From contig CP141140.1 of the NCBI GenBank assembly GCA_035235625.1, positions 53,625,351 through 53,689,350 of the forward strand: a stretch of DNA of 64,000 nucleotides, given 5' to 3'. Made by a program: the position numbers and the translations under genes. Position 1 is the first letter of the stretch. Every line of letters begins with the position of its first letter. Below, one piece after another: positions 37,200-49,682 of this stretch. The stretch comes from Saururus chinensis (Eukaryota; Streptophyta; Magnoliopsida; Piperales; Saururaceae). The notes under the pieces are model-generated. The model did no database searches, was not told where the DNA came from, and saw only the letters and a list, made by a program, of their open reading frames with translations.

Positions 37200-40100
37200 G
37201 TGGATAAGGCAAACCCAAATGATGTTCCCCATCCTTATGTCTCTTTCCTACTCATGTTTTCGAACACCTTATGCTTGTACTTGGACTAGTAGCCACATTT
37301 GGATGGTCATCTTGTGTGCCATTGTAGCATTTGCGATTGTGTCCCAACTACCTACTTGCTCCACATTTGTGTGGGGCTTTGACCTTGGTTTGTGACTATT
37401 CTATTTTTCCTTGGATGCCCTCTCTATTTGAGTGGGATTGGTGGGTTAAATATAGGTAGAACTCCAATCAATCCCCATTGGTGCCTATCCATCATTCGGA
37501 ATAATGACTTGATATGTCATTTTATATGTGTCAGTGGAGCACCAGTTTTCGTAGTAATCAGACACATAAAAGTGACTGTGATCAATTGTTGTAATTGCAT
37601 GTTTACATGATAACCCTATATGCTGAAACTTTTCTCATGTGCAACTACATTTGGCCAGATTCACCACATCTTGTTGAAGGAATATCATGTTAATGAAAAC
37701 ACAATAAGGAACATTATAGTGTTATCGAAAATACAACCCATTAACACATGTTGTATGCTCACAACTATCGTGTTATTTTAACACATCAACATACATATTA
37801 TTGTCGATAATGTATGAACATACACACGTTATTATTTACATTTTACTTGGTGATATAGAGAATTAATTTAGAATTCATACATTGATACCAACAATACATG
37901 AACATGAATTGCTTCTTCTCTTCTGCTTTTGATGTATTTACTTGCAAATGGGGTTAACTCTTTAATCATATTTTGGCTATCTATCTAACATTTCTCATAG
38001 AGTGTAATTGTATGTTCCCTTGTATGCTCAATTTAAATGATTAATGAGCATCTACTTGACTTTGTTTATCATTTTATTCACACTTTCATACCTCTTTAAG
38101 TTGAGTGTTCCATATCTTTTGCCTGAAAATGCAACATTGGCAAGTGTTGTGCACCTATCTTCTATAGTTAAGCAAATGCCTCAGGATTATGTTCTTTAAT
38201 GATGTTCATTGTGTCATCATGCACGTTTTATGTAAATGGTTCAGTGCACACATGGAGATGGTTCTTTAGGTAATTGTCTTTGAATCTGTCTAACATATTT
38301 ACCGCCATGTGATAGATACAATATCTGTGGTGTGTAGAGAGAAAATTGACAAGTCTTTCATTCTATTGGAAACAATTATATCCAATTTAGCTAGAGGATT
38401 GAAAATCGGTAATTTCTTAGCACTTTAAGAAACTAGCTCTAAATTTTCTCACACTCATTCTCGACCACTGCAAATGTGACACAAAGTATATTATTGTTCC
38501 TGTCTACTACAATCGCTTCTACGATTAGCAATGGCCTTAATGTTGTTTTAAAAGCTCTTACAACTGGCCTAAATATCCAAAATACTCTTTTACAATTGTA
38601 GCCCCCTATAGTTCCAAAAATATCACATGATCTGATGGGAACTACTACAATACTTGGATTAATCCTTTCCATCTGAATTCCATATACAAAAAATATACGA
38701 TAGGATTCATCTGGGTCCCTATATATTAAATCACATAGTACTTTACCTGCATGACATGATTTCATGTAGTCAACATTGAAACTGCTTACACGATAGCTTA
38801 ACAAATTGTGTTTCTACTAACACGAGCATATAACTAGTCATGTTTTGGACTTTATAATTATCATGTTTCTGGTAACATGATAGGTTAACAAGTTGTGTTT
38901 TCTTAAACATGGCTTTGTATATATCATAAGTGTGCCTTACCTGCATGCCAACATTTCTTGTAGTTCAAAGTTATACCCTAGTACTCCGAAATATATGTGT
39001 ATATACTTTTCAGTGTAATAATTATGGAATCTTTAAAGAGGCTATAACATTTTCTCGCAATCTAAATGTGAGATGCTAAAGAGTAGTCAGTCGCCTTCCT
39101 TTGCATTCCACACACATGCTCAGGCACTAACCTTGTCAGAATTATATGCTTGAGTACCACTTGCAAGACTTGTCGGAGTACTTTGTATCATATGTATTCT
39201 TGTTCTCATCCATAACTGATATGTGAAATTCAAATTTATTGCAAGGTCGATTAAAACCCTCTTGAAATGTACCACACTTTGGAAAACACCCACTGGGATA
39301 GATTTTGGTAGTCATTTGCTTGCAAACTACTAGTCATATCTCATCCTCACCAATATTTGGTTCTAACAGGTTGAGATCATCGACTGTCTCCTACTCTGCC
39401 TCGGCCTCAAACTCAATATTACTATATACTTAGCTGTGTTTGAATTCTTTATGGTCAGATATACTTTCCATGTTAATAATGTCATTTTTGTTCCATTCGT
39501 CATCACCCCAAACTTCTTCAAATTCTTGCCTGTCGATATTTGTAGGGTTGTATGGAGGATCATAGTTATCAAATGAAGTCCTTAACACACCTATTGCTGA
39601 CGATATTTCTTCAAATCCAATGTGAATGACTTCTATAATAGGTTATGTAGGCATTGGAATGTTGGACAATGTGTTACATGGATTTGTTGAGTTAAAATAC
39701 CTCAATTCTGCCAATCTTCAACGGATATTAACATGTTAATAAATATGCAATATCACTAACATCGTGCATTTGGTTACATACTTACAAATTTTATCTTGTC
39801 ATCGATTGGACAATATATATAAGTTGTGTTATTGTCTCTACGCTCACAAGAATATGTGAGATATCATTTTTGTATTTTGCATCATTAGATATGCGATATT
39901 ATTAATATCGTGTTTTTAATGAACATAATATTAATATTATCATATTATTGAGAACATGATACAATATAATGTCGTATAATCTAAAATTCATTGTTACTAA
40001 CTGTTTCACAAGTGAATTGTGTATCATTGGCTCTCATATGCAATTTTCTATTCAAGCAAGGGTAAGTCGATACCAATGGTGGTTTATTTATATTCACAGT

Positions 40101-40560
40101 CTGGTTCCTTTCCACTAATGTCCGTTGGCAGCCACATTCATCTCCACATAAAATAATAACATTTCTTTATTTGTCTTCATATGAATGAAAAACACTGATT
40201 CCAAGTCTTCATCGTCTTCTAATTCATACATGATGAATAATTACAAAGATGGAATTAAATACTTGAAAGTTGCATCACCATTGAAGACAAATTTTTCTTT
40301 TACTTGTGCTAGCAGTTCGTTGAACCTCACTGAATGATTAATGTTCATCAACTGCATGTTTTCACCAGCGTACACGTTATTATTGCCTACTTCTTTGTTG
40401 TAATAGATGTAAATATTAATACTCTTTATTATGATGGTTAAAGGGTGATTGGCTCAGCCGAAATGAAACATTTTCACCTAGTACAACTTCCATAATGGAA
40501 AAAAAAGGCTTTTAATGTCTTTGGCAACTCGCTGGTGTCGCCGCCAGTCATCTCCTATTG
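37200..40560 (-). pseudogene. Decayed Mutator-like (MULE/MuDR) transposase
   Basis: Read on the minus strand, pieces occur in the expected order. Near 40330-40120 there is an N-terminal region resembling the PB1-like start (FKYLIPS, ELEDDEDLESVF, FYVEMN). Near 39570-39430 there is an acidic NPTNID...WGDDEWNKND segment. At 38590-38445 the transposase core is the clearest match (RAFKTTLRPLLIVEA... to FAVVENECEK). Near 37345-37310 there is a degenerate CCHC knuckle ending LGHNRKC. Many stops and frame shifts separate them and the catalytic acidic residue after LLIVEA is not convincing. Non-coding palindromic blocks lie between the pieces. It cannot be active as it stands. Confidence 0.6.
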
Positions 40561-41517
40561 TCGAGCTCTCTACCTTGCCACTAATCATTCATCTTCATTA
40601 AAATATTGCTCCATTATTCATTTATAAAGATTTGTATGGGGATTGAGTTTTTTTATACCTAACTACAGTTGTGTCCTAATGCGGGTGATATAACATTTAT
40701 TGTTAAGAACTAAGTAATATAAAATATTTCACTCTTTAACTAGTAATATAAAAAAAGTCAACAAAAAAATAGAAAAAAAGTATTTAAATAATTTATATTA
40801 TATATAGAGAGATTTATATATACATAAAGTCAATTTATATATTCCGTAAAAATAAAATATATTTTATATAATATATTAAAAAAAATTAATATGAGCTTAA
40901 GTACACACCGACGCCGTATGAACGAGACTCAATATAATAGATTCTATGGCCTGGCAAAATCTTTTAATAACATCATCAATAGGGTTGACCTAGCTGAACC
41001 TGATTGACCAATCGCTGGGTAGTTAAAACACCGGTTTGGCCGGTGAAAATACGCCGTTTTCTTCTCGTTGATTTATCCTGCGACGGGAAAGGGCCCGTTA
41101 TCTTAGCTTAACGCCGTTACATTTCCCCGGCTGTTGCCTCGCTACGTGTTTGCCTGTCGATGAACTTGGCAACTATGGCAAGCAAGCCTTTGTTGGCCAG
41201 GGTAGAGACGTGACGGAGAACTTTAACGTCGTAATCCTCCAAAGGTTAACAGCGTAGCTTCGTAACCGTCGTAATTTTGGGCCTCGAAATAAGCCACGGC
41301 GGGCTTTCCCCTACTTCTGCTCGGAGCCGGAGACGTCTAAGAAGGCCGACCGGCTCGCCTTCCTTCAAGCATCTGCACCAGTCCAATTTCCTCTGTTTTT
41401 AAGACCAAAGGTCACAGTTCTAGGGTTTATGCTAGGTTTCTAGTGAGATTGGAGTCGAGAGGTGGAGTTCGTGTTGGGACTTGGGAAAATAGGGTTCTTT
41501 TTTGGCTCCAAATCATC
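40561..41517 (+). promoter_or_regulatory. 5' region of the RRM gene
   Basis: From 41020 to 41400 the sequence turns clearly GC-richer and CpG-containing, unlike the AT-rich Mutator remnant before it. This fits a promoter/5' UTR of the gene that starts at 41518. No unambiguous TATA box is seen; the transcription start is not determined. Confidence 0.4.
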
Positions 41518-43635
41518 ATGCCGGGAAAACCAGGTTGCACAGTCTACGTTGGTCAGTTTGCCCATACCTTCCTGCATTTTTCTTATACAACAATAGTAGT
41601 TTCTTGAATGGAGGAATAGTTGGCGATTGTTTTATGTGGATTGTTTAATTTCTGCTGCAAAATTCCTGACTTGTTACTTCATTCGATTCTGAAAAGCATG
41701 ATTTTGAGGTTATTATTTTATAATTCTCGAGTTGTTGATGATGCCTTTTTTGTTTATGAGACTGTACGTGCTTTTTATAGAGGAAATTGCGATTTTGTTC
41801 TGTTCTTCCGTGACAAATAAAATTTTTGTTAGCTGCATGGCAGATAAACAAACTTTGGTTATCGTTCTGTTGGCAGCATAATATGGCATAGAGAGATTTA
41901 GTGGTGCTATGTATGCATAATACTAGGAAAAACAACTGTGAAGGACGGTCACTATAATTTGAAAGGAATGCGCTGCTTTTTACCCAGCATTCATCAAATT
42001 AAATGTTTATTGTGTCTTTGTTTCTTTTTTTTTCATAATGATATATTCTTTACAATTTCAGTTTTTCATTGAAGATCCAAAAAATTTTATTTTATTGAAG
42101 GTAGATAGTAGCTATATAGCCTCAGGTACTTATCTTGAAGTGAGTATGACTATGGTTGCAAGAAGAAATATTAATATTTCTATGCTATTATAAAGCTTAT
42201 GTGTTGCATTATGTTAAGGGCCTTAAGCTAGTTCTTCTCGAAGCAAGTAAGACTATGGTTGCAACTTGCAAGTTGCAACATTGATGTTTTTGTGTTCGCG
42301 TGGGATTGATAACTTTCTTATAAGGATATACATGTTTGATGAAGAGGTATTTTTCATTAAATTTGACAAATTTTGTTTTGTAGTAACTTGGTTTTTTCAT
42401 TATTGAAATATATGTGCATGGTTGAGCTAGGCTAACGTTTGAGTGAAGCACAACCTTGGGAACCTCGTTAGCTACTTTTTAAACATGTTAAAGTTATTGA
42501 TAGACAATCTTTGTGCACGCATGTTGTTTGTTTCTTACTCGTGCACACATAAGTCTTAGGAGCAGCTTTGGTTGAATATTAACAAGGAACTATTTAAGAG
42601 GGGTGCACATGACCAGTAATGTTCAGAAGATGTTATACTCTTCTGTGCTAAGATCCTTTGATCCCTTCAAGGGCTTAAATGAATAAACCAAAATGAATAT
42701 ATATTTGTTGTCTTCTCATGAGGCTAGTGTTTCGGGTTATTATGCTTTTGAAGTTCTTTTGTTGCACTGATTCTTATTTAAATGATATCTCTTATAGGTA
42801 ACCTGGATGAGAAAATGAGTGACCGGGTCCTCTATGAGATTCTTATTCAAGCAGGTCGTTTAGTAGACATGTACATCCCACGAGATAAGGAAACCCAGCG
42901 CATTAAGGGTTATGCATTTGCAGAATATGAATCTGAAGAAATTGCTGAATATGCTGTCAGGCTTTTCTCTGGTCTTGTCTCACTTCACAACAAAACTTTA
43001 AAATTTGCGGTGCGTTTTCACATTTGTTTATGCTCTATTTGTATGTTAAGTGTATTGGCTTTCAAAGGGACAATACACTAAATATTGACTTTGAGAATTC
43101 TGTAATACATGATTCCATGGTTGTCCTGTCACTTGTGCTTATTAGGCTTCTGTAAATGATATTGTCTTCCTTTATGCCTGAAAATTATGTTTAGTTAACC
43201 ATTGGTCTTTGAACAGATCTCAGGTCAGGATAAGGCCTCTCATAACTCTGGTACTCCTTTGACACCATATTTAGACTCTTCCAGTAGACAGAGGCCGCAA
43301 CCAATGCCACTAAACTACAATGAACAGCTCCAGCATCCATCACCATTATCAACACCATGTAAGATATTAGAATAATGAGAAATTCATACTATTCCGCTCT
43401 TTTATCCACTGATGTTGTGTTGTCATTAAAATTGATTACGTTAACTTGGTATCCTTCGCAATGCACAGTGCCTTTCTCCAGGATATCAAGTTACGGGCAT
43501 AGTTCAGACATTGGTGGCAGTGGGTTTGATTACAGCAGGCGTGCTTTTGGATCAACTGTAGATAGCATCCGCCATGAGACTCATTTAAGTCAACCTGCGT
43601 ATGATTCAAGACACCCAATACCTTATCCTTATTAA
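41518..43635 (+). CDS. Single-RRM RNA-binding protein, 4 exons, 184 residues
   Basis: Exons: 41518-41551, 42798-43009, 43217-43358, 43469-43635 (stop TAA). The introns are GT-AG, phases agree and the CDS is 555 bp. The RRM covers about residues 7-85: the RNP2 motif VYVGNL is split by intron 1 and RNP1 is KGYAFAEY. A low-complexity tail rich in Ser, Pro, Tyr and Arg follows and ends HPIPYPY. The RRM resembles the first RRM of the U2-snRNP protein SF3b4/SAP49, and such plant proteins are often named 'splicing factor 3B subunit 4-like'. True SF3b4 has two RRMs and is much longer, so this is a separate small RRM protein. A nuclear RNA-binding role is inferred from the domain only. The ATG at 41518 sits a few residues before RNP2, as is usual in the family. 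Confidence 0.9.
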
Positions 43636-45659
43636 ATTTAAGCTGTGTATTTAAAGTTATTTCCTTCTGTATCTGTGGCATATTTATCTGTTTGTAGCAT
43701 CATAGATATCTGCAGGAGAATGACAGGTTTGAGTATTGTAATTTTGTTTGTAGAGTTTCCTGATGGAAGGTGAAGTAAACTGTACTGTTTTAGACATTTA
43801 GACATTCAAGCTTAACTGTATTTCTAATGAGTACAGAGTCATTAAGAAGTTACTGATCTTTCTGCGGGAATTGAATTTTGCTAGTCTATAGATAAAACTA
43901 AACACAATGTACTTGTTTTTTTTTCAGTTTTTGGTTGATTTGTTCGAACATTTATAATTGTTGATTACATGAAAATAAATGGCGACCTTCTTGCTGCGCT
44001 GAGACCCTCACTGGCAAAGAGTAGCCGTTTTAAACAAATTGCATTGATTAGCAAGGGGGACGAATTATATCACGACTTATTGAGTGCATGCGATGTGTGG
44101 GCGTTGTACAACTCCATCAAGTAAACAAAAGATAAAAAATAAAGAACTACATTGACACCAAAAATTCTGATTTATATAAACTTAATAAACCATGTATGTA
44201 CTGCCTCTTCACATTAAAAAATAAATTTTTTATATAATCAAAAGAGAAAATTGTTTAATTATACCCAAAAAATAAAGCTTATCTATATAATCAAGGCAAC
44301 CGCCAGTAATGTAACTGTCTCTATGCCACAAATCAGCCGCTCACGTACTGTACTAGAGTTTTTTATAGTTTTTTTATAGTTATGTAACTATCTCTATGCC
44401 AGTTATGTACACAGCAGATTAGAAGGAAGTGTGAGGGCTGCAATAGATTACAAGTAGAGTATTTTTCATATTACTTAACGGAAGAAGTGAATATTCCATA
44501 TTCTCTAGTTTGTTCACAAAAAATACCACTGTACTTGGACTTACACAATATTAGATAAATTTTAGACAGAAATACCCTTGGATTAGGGTTTAGGGTTTTA
44601 TATTGTGTAAACCCATTATGCTATCGCATTTACACACAAATGACCCATCCAATCAGCGATTTCCAAAGTCTTATCAGTGAAAAGTGAATACTTGGTGTGA
44701 GTTCTGATTTTTGATCCATCCCACTGGCAATTTTCAAAAACCGATAGTTGATTTCCAAAATCTGATAAGTGAGACACGAAAAAACTCTGCGACATTCGGT
44801 TTTTGTTGTTTCAAATAGGAGATCTTCAAAATTTCCTCAACAAAATGAGTTCCGACCATGAAGTGAGGTTCTGTCCAAGTGTCTACTAACACGCACCCGG
44901 TAAATCAATAGACTTTGACTAAAATCACCAGCTAATCGTGGGGTTAATTAGGCTCTTATCAATTTTGTGGTAATAACCTTTTCTAGCTCTAAATCATAGG
45001 TTCTTATACATGCTTGTTCACATATCGTGTTATGGAACACACAATTGTTTGTACTTTCATTCACTTAGTCGGTTTTCGTGTTATCAATTATATTATATTT
45101 ACTGTATCGTGTTATTGATAATACAATATATAATATGGAGATGTCGTTATATCATGTATATGTAGCTTACATATCATGTTATTAATAACATGATATTCGG
45201 TATATGATACAACTCATTTTTATGATACATGTGACATGATACATACGTGAACAATCTTAAGTGTATGCAAGCATAAGTAGTCATATTAATCAACATAAGA
45301 CAAGTAAAATAGGCTAATGAGATCAAGTAAGCCTAAGTACACATAAACATAAATAGTCATATTCATAAGTAAGCTAAAACATGTAGAACATGGTTCATAC
45401 ATGATTAATGTAGCATTTGCAAGCATTCATACTTCACAATAGTCATACTCTACTAGTGACATGTTAAAGATATGAAGATATGAACATGATGATTGACCAG
45501 CTCACCCAAAAAATAGGAAAATAATCTTTTTTTTTAAATCAAAACAAATTCATTCCAAAATTCCATAATAACTCATGAACTCCAAGAAATCATTATTTAA
45601 CTCTAAGGTGTGATAGATCGTACATAACTTATGCATATCTATGTGAAAACACCATTAAA
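43636..45659. other. 3' flank of the RRM gene and unassigned AT-rich sequence
   Basis: The 3' UTR of the RRM gene lies in the first few hundred bases. A short telomere-like tract (TTAGGGTTTAGGGTTT) occurs at about 44584. No other gene is recognised. Copies of the palindromic motif occur at 45015-45195. Confidence 0.4.
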
Positions 45660-45664
45660 TCATC

Positions 45665-46004
45665 TGTTGTGCCCAGTGTGGGCACAATCGGTACACATGA
45701 GTTCTACGCAGAGAAAAGGAAAGAAGTATGAAGAAATAAGAGAAAATAACTAGAATTCAATTAGCATGCCTAACCAAGGAGGGAGACGACCTTTATGGGG
45801 AGTTGCGCCCTCCCATATTGAGAATCGTGCCACTAGTGGGCCTGGCTCGCCCGTGGTCCACTAGGGTACCCACTATAGTTTCATAACAGAATACAAATAA
45901 CAGTCAACTGCTAACATAAGGGAAACTAGCCTAAGGAACATAAATAAAGTAATAATATACTAAAATAAAGACAAGTATTGAACCAAGTGCACACGTGCAC
46001 AACA
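45665..46004 (-). repeat. 3' LTR of the Gypsy element
   Basis: 340 bp with TGTTGTGCCC...GTGCACAACA termini. On the minus strand it is preceded by a purine-rich GTGGTGGAGTG stretch that could be the polypurine tract. Confidence 0.92.
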
Positions 46005-46059
46005 CTCCACCACGCTTCTGCACACGCCTTGACCTCAAGGCGACCAAGATGGGTACCTA

Positions 46060-47290
46060 GACATAAACTCATCCTCAGACAGCCAAGTAGCATCCTCAAG
46101 TGGTTGCCCCTATCAAGAAACTAAAACCTCCATGATAATATGACCAGAGCGGCGGACATGATGCTTATCAAGCATCGCGGCAGGAATCGATTCGGCAGAA
46201 ACAACTGGACCCATCAAAGGAGGTGGTGGAACATCAGTGGCCAAAGACGGGTCTCCAATGCAACGACGTAGCCTGGATACATGAAATACAGGGTGAACCA
46301 TCGACCTAGGCGGAAGAGTCAGGCGGTAAGCAACCGAACCAATGCGCTCCTCTATAGCATAGGGCCCATGGAAACGGGGGGCGAGCTTGGAGTGCTCAGG
46401 CTGAAACAAGGAGACTGGCACTGAGGAAGAACAGAGACATAAACCAAATCGCCCACCGCGAACTCTATATCTGTGTGATGATTATCATAGATTTGCTTCA
46501 TCCGGTTTTGAGCCGAAGACAAGTTATCCTTAAGCTGACGAAGAACCTCATCCTTTGTCTGAAGCATATAATCAACCTCAGCCACCGAGGAGCGATGGGG
46601 AACATACGATAACACCGTCGGGGGTGGCTTCCCATATAGGACCTCGAAAGGAGTGAAATCGGCACAAGTGTGGTAGGCGGTGTTATAAGACCATTCCGCC
46701 CATGGGAGAAGCTGAAGCCAGCGGCGTGGCTGAGATATGGTGAAACAACGCAAGTACTGCTCCAAACATCTGGTCACCACCTCTGTCTGGCCATCCGTCT
46801 AAGGGTGATACGCGGTGCTCATGTGTAGAGAAGTGCCCTGTAAGGTGAAAAACTCCTGCCAAAACTGAGAGACGAAAACCCGGTCTCGATCAGAAACAAT
46901 AGTGCGAGGCATACCGTGTAATTTGGCCACCTCCGAGACATAGAGTTCCGCCACTGACTTGGCGGTGTAGGGGTGTCCTAGAGCACATAAATGAGCGTAC
47001 TTGGACAGCCTATCAACTCCCACCATAATGACCAACTTGCCCTGTACCATGGGTAAGGCTTCCACAAAGTCTATGGAAACGTCCTCCCATACCTTATCCG
47101 GAATAGGTAATGGCTGAAGCAACCCCGCAGGAGACGCCGTGGTGGCCTTAACTCTCTGACAGACATCACAAGCGGCCACATATGCAGTAATAGCCTGGCG
47201 AATGCCCTGCCACATGAAGTTCTGATTGACCCGCTTATACGTGCGGAGTGCACCTTCATGACTAGCCATTGGGGAGTCATGGAAATGGGA
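46060..47290 (-). pseudogene. Integrase and chromodomain region of the Gypsy element
   Basis: The 156-codon frame 46799-47269 holds the zinc-binding CDVCQ and the first two acidic residues of the DDE core (SIDFVEALP, SDRDRVF); a stop then interrupts it. Frame 46352-46780 continues the core. Frame 46113-46421 carries the GPY/F-type module (HGPYAIEERIGSVAYRL) and the start of the chromodomain. Two adjacent stops at 46107-46112 cut the chromodomain. The function would be integration of the element's cDNA. Confidence 0.85.
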
Positions 47291-47639
47291 GATGATACGC
47301 TATCGCAAATCAGCAACCTCTGGAACCCATAAGCAGTCTTTCCAAAAGAGGAGGGCATCCTTCCAGGCAAAGAATGGTCGTGACGCGGGGTCATTATGGA
47401 GTGATGAAATCAGGGTGCGGGTCGAAATATCATCCTAGTATGCCTGTTTTTACTCAGCAAGGAAGGGACAAGTCGAACTAGAAAGAGCCAAACACGAACC
47501 TGGAGAGGCCTGGCGAGAAAGGGCATCAGCCACGGTGTTATCGGATCCCTTCTTGTAAACAACTTCATAATCATAGCCAAGAAGCTTGCTAACCCACTGC
47601 TGCTGTGATGGAGTGGACACCCGCTGTTCGAGGAAATAT

Positions 47640-49014
47640 TTGAGGGGCTAGTGGTTAGTGCGAATCAAGAACCGCCGTCCCAACAAATAAGGGCGCCACT
47701 TGTTGACTACGAGGATAATGACCAACATCTCTTTCTTGTATACAGACAAGGATAGTGAATGGCCATACAAAGCCTTGCTGAAGTATGCAATGGGACGCTC
47801 TTCCTGTAGTAGCACCGCCCCTAAGCCTGTATCAGAAGCATCGGTCTCCACCACAAAGGGCTGGCTGAAGTTAGGGAGGATAAGAACAGGGGCAGACGCT
47901 ATAGCCCTCTTCAGTGCATCAAAGGCCTCTTGGGCAGCCTTGGACCAGATAAAGGCCCCCTTCCTCAACAGCTTGGTAAGGGGTTGAGCAATCTCGCCAT
48001 AGTGGGGAATGAATTGCCGATAGTAGCCAGTAAGGCTGAGAAAGCCTCGAAGTGCCCGGATGTAAGTAGGAGACGACCAGGACAACATGGCGGTCACCTT
48101 AGAGGGGTCAGTAGCTACGCCATCACGAGAGATGATATGACCCAAATACTCTACCTGTGGGCTGCCAAACAAACACTTCAAACGTTTAAGAAACAAGGAA
48201 TTATCTTTCAAAATAGCAAAGACAGACCTGAGATGCTCCAAATGTTCCTCCCATGACTTGCTATAGACAAGGATATCATCGAAGAAAACCAAGATGAAGC
48301 GGCGGAGGAAGGGCTGGAAGAGATCTTTCATAAGGCTCTGAAATGTGGAGGGGCGTTCGTTAGGCCGAACGGCATGACAAGGAACTCGAAGTGGCCATCA
48401 TGAGTTTTGAAAGCAGTCTTGTGCACATCGGCGAGCTGCACCCTTATATGATGGTAACCCAACCTGAGGTCGAGTTTGCTGAAGACAGTAGTGCCAGCTA
48501 GCTCATCCAGAAGCTCCTCCACCACTGGGATAGGATATTTCTCCTTCACTGTGATAGCATTTAGAGCCCAGTAATCAACACAGAAACACCAAGTACCATC
48601 TTTCTTATGAACCAACAACTCTGGGGAAGAGAAGGAACTCGTGCTCGGCCGAATGATACCCGAATGAAGCATGTCAATCACAAGATGCTCTATTTCAGCC
48701 TTTTGAATGTACAGATAGCGGTATGGACGAACATTGGCTGGAGAAGCATCTGGAAGGATAGAGATAGAGTGATCATGCAACTGCACTGAAGGGAGGCCTT
48801 GCGGTTCAGCGAACACCGCACTGTACTCCGCCAATAAGTCAAGGAGATCCCGTGGCAACTTATCTTGCATGACGTCCACCGATGCCCGCTGCTGAAGGAG
48901 TAGCCCCTGAGATGCAAACCGGAACAAGGGCCCTGTCGGTTGAGCAGAAAGGAGAGTGCCCGACTGAGAGCCTTGGAAGCGCACCCGCTGCCCATGAATC
49001 ACAAAATCCATCAC
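47640..49014 (-). pseudogene. Reverse transcriptase and RNase H region of the Gypsy element
   Basis: The upstream frame 48328-49014 contains the RT fingers/palm (GIIRPSTSSFSSP, FSKLDLRLGYHHIRV, MPFGLTNAP). The downstream frame 47648-48331 contains the catalytic FFDDILVYS box, the connection domain and the RNase H start (VETDASDTGLGAVL). The two parts are in different frames, joined near 48330, so a frameshift splits RT just before its catalytic Asp pair. Confidence 0.9.
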
Positions 49015-49535
49015 TAGGTCCTTAAAGTTTCAAAGCACGTCCCCAAGCTCTTGGAGCCACTGACCCCTAACACCATGTCTGCCCCCTTCGTAGGAAGCAG
49101 AAAGAGGTTTGTCATGAATGTGTGTCCCTGAATGGCGAGCACTACCTGGGTACAAACCCCTGAGCTCCAGAGGTGCTTGCCATCGCCAATCAACACGTCA
49201 AAGGGCGTTGAGTCAGACACAAAGCAGCCTAGCCACTGGTCGACTTTGTCTTTAATGAAGTTGTGAGTAGACCCACTGTCAATCAGAATGGTCACTTGCT
49301 GCCGCTTGAGATAACCCTGTACGAGCATTGTGCATGGAGTGAGTGCCCCCAAGAAGGCATGGACAGAAATCTCTAGCAGTGTGTCAGCATAGTACGATGA
49401 GTCAGGCCTGTCTACCACCTCTCTTTCTTCATCAATCTCCTCCACTAAGAGACTGCCCTTGATGGAACAACGGTGCCCCGGAATGAACTTCTCATCGTAG
49501 CAAAAGCAAAGCCCCTTCGAACAACGTTCCTCCAT
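49014..49535 (-). pseudogene. Zinc-knuckle and retropepsin region of the Gypsy element
   Basis: The frame opens with a knuckle-like stretch (CFCYDEKFIPGHRC, in which the second Cys is displaced) and contains the aspartic-protease active site LIDSGSTHNFI near residue 85, followed by FDVLIGDGKHLW. It ends at a stop before RT. The protease would process the polyprotein. Confidence 0.85.
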
Positions 49536-49682
49536 CTAAGCCAGAGTGAGACGACAGACAATCAGGCCGGCCTGAGGGGATTGTTGGCCAGCGTGGTCAG
49601 CCACTGAGCTACTGGCTGGGGTGGCAAGAGGAGAGGCAGTCACAGTAGCCCGAGGAAAAGTTCCTAGTCGGCCCCCACGCCT

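Larger units (their letters stand above)
34980..45200. repeat. Dispersed palindromic motif resembling CGTGTTATTGATAACACG
   Basis: Variants of GTGTTNTNGATAACACNA, often next to TATCGTG or CATGTTATT, occur near 35008, 35072, 35993-36052, 36075-36115, 37037-37088, 37686-37730, 38800-38905, 39895-39965 and 45015-45195. They fill the gaps between the transposase-like pieces and reappear beyond the RRM gene. I do not recognise the family. Confidence 0.5.

Noticed and set aside
41518..43635. Calling the RRM gene true SF3b4/SAP49
   Set aside because: There is one RRM and 184 residues, while SF3b4 has two RRMs and a long proline-rich tail.
44575..44605. Telomere-like TTAGGGTTTAGGG tract as an interstitial telomere
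   Set aside because: Only about two repeat units are present, which is common by chance and in plant promoters.
47700..48256. Two plus-strand frames of 95 and 108 codons
   Set aside because: They are antisense shadows of the Gypsy RT/RNase H region.
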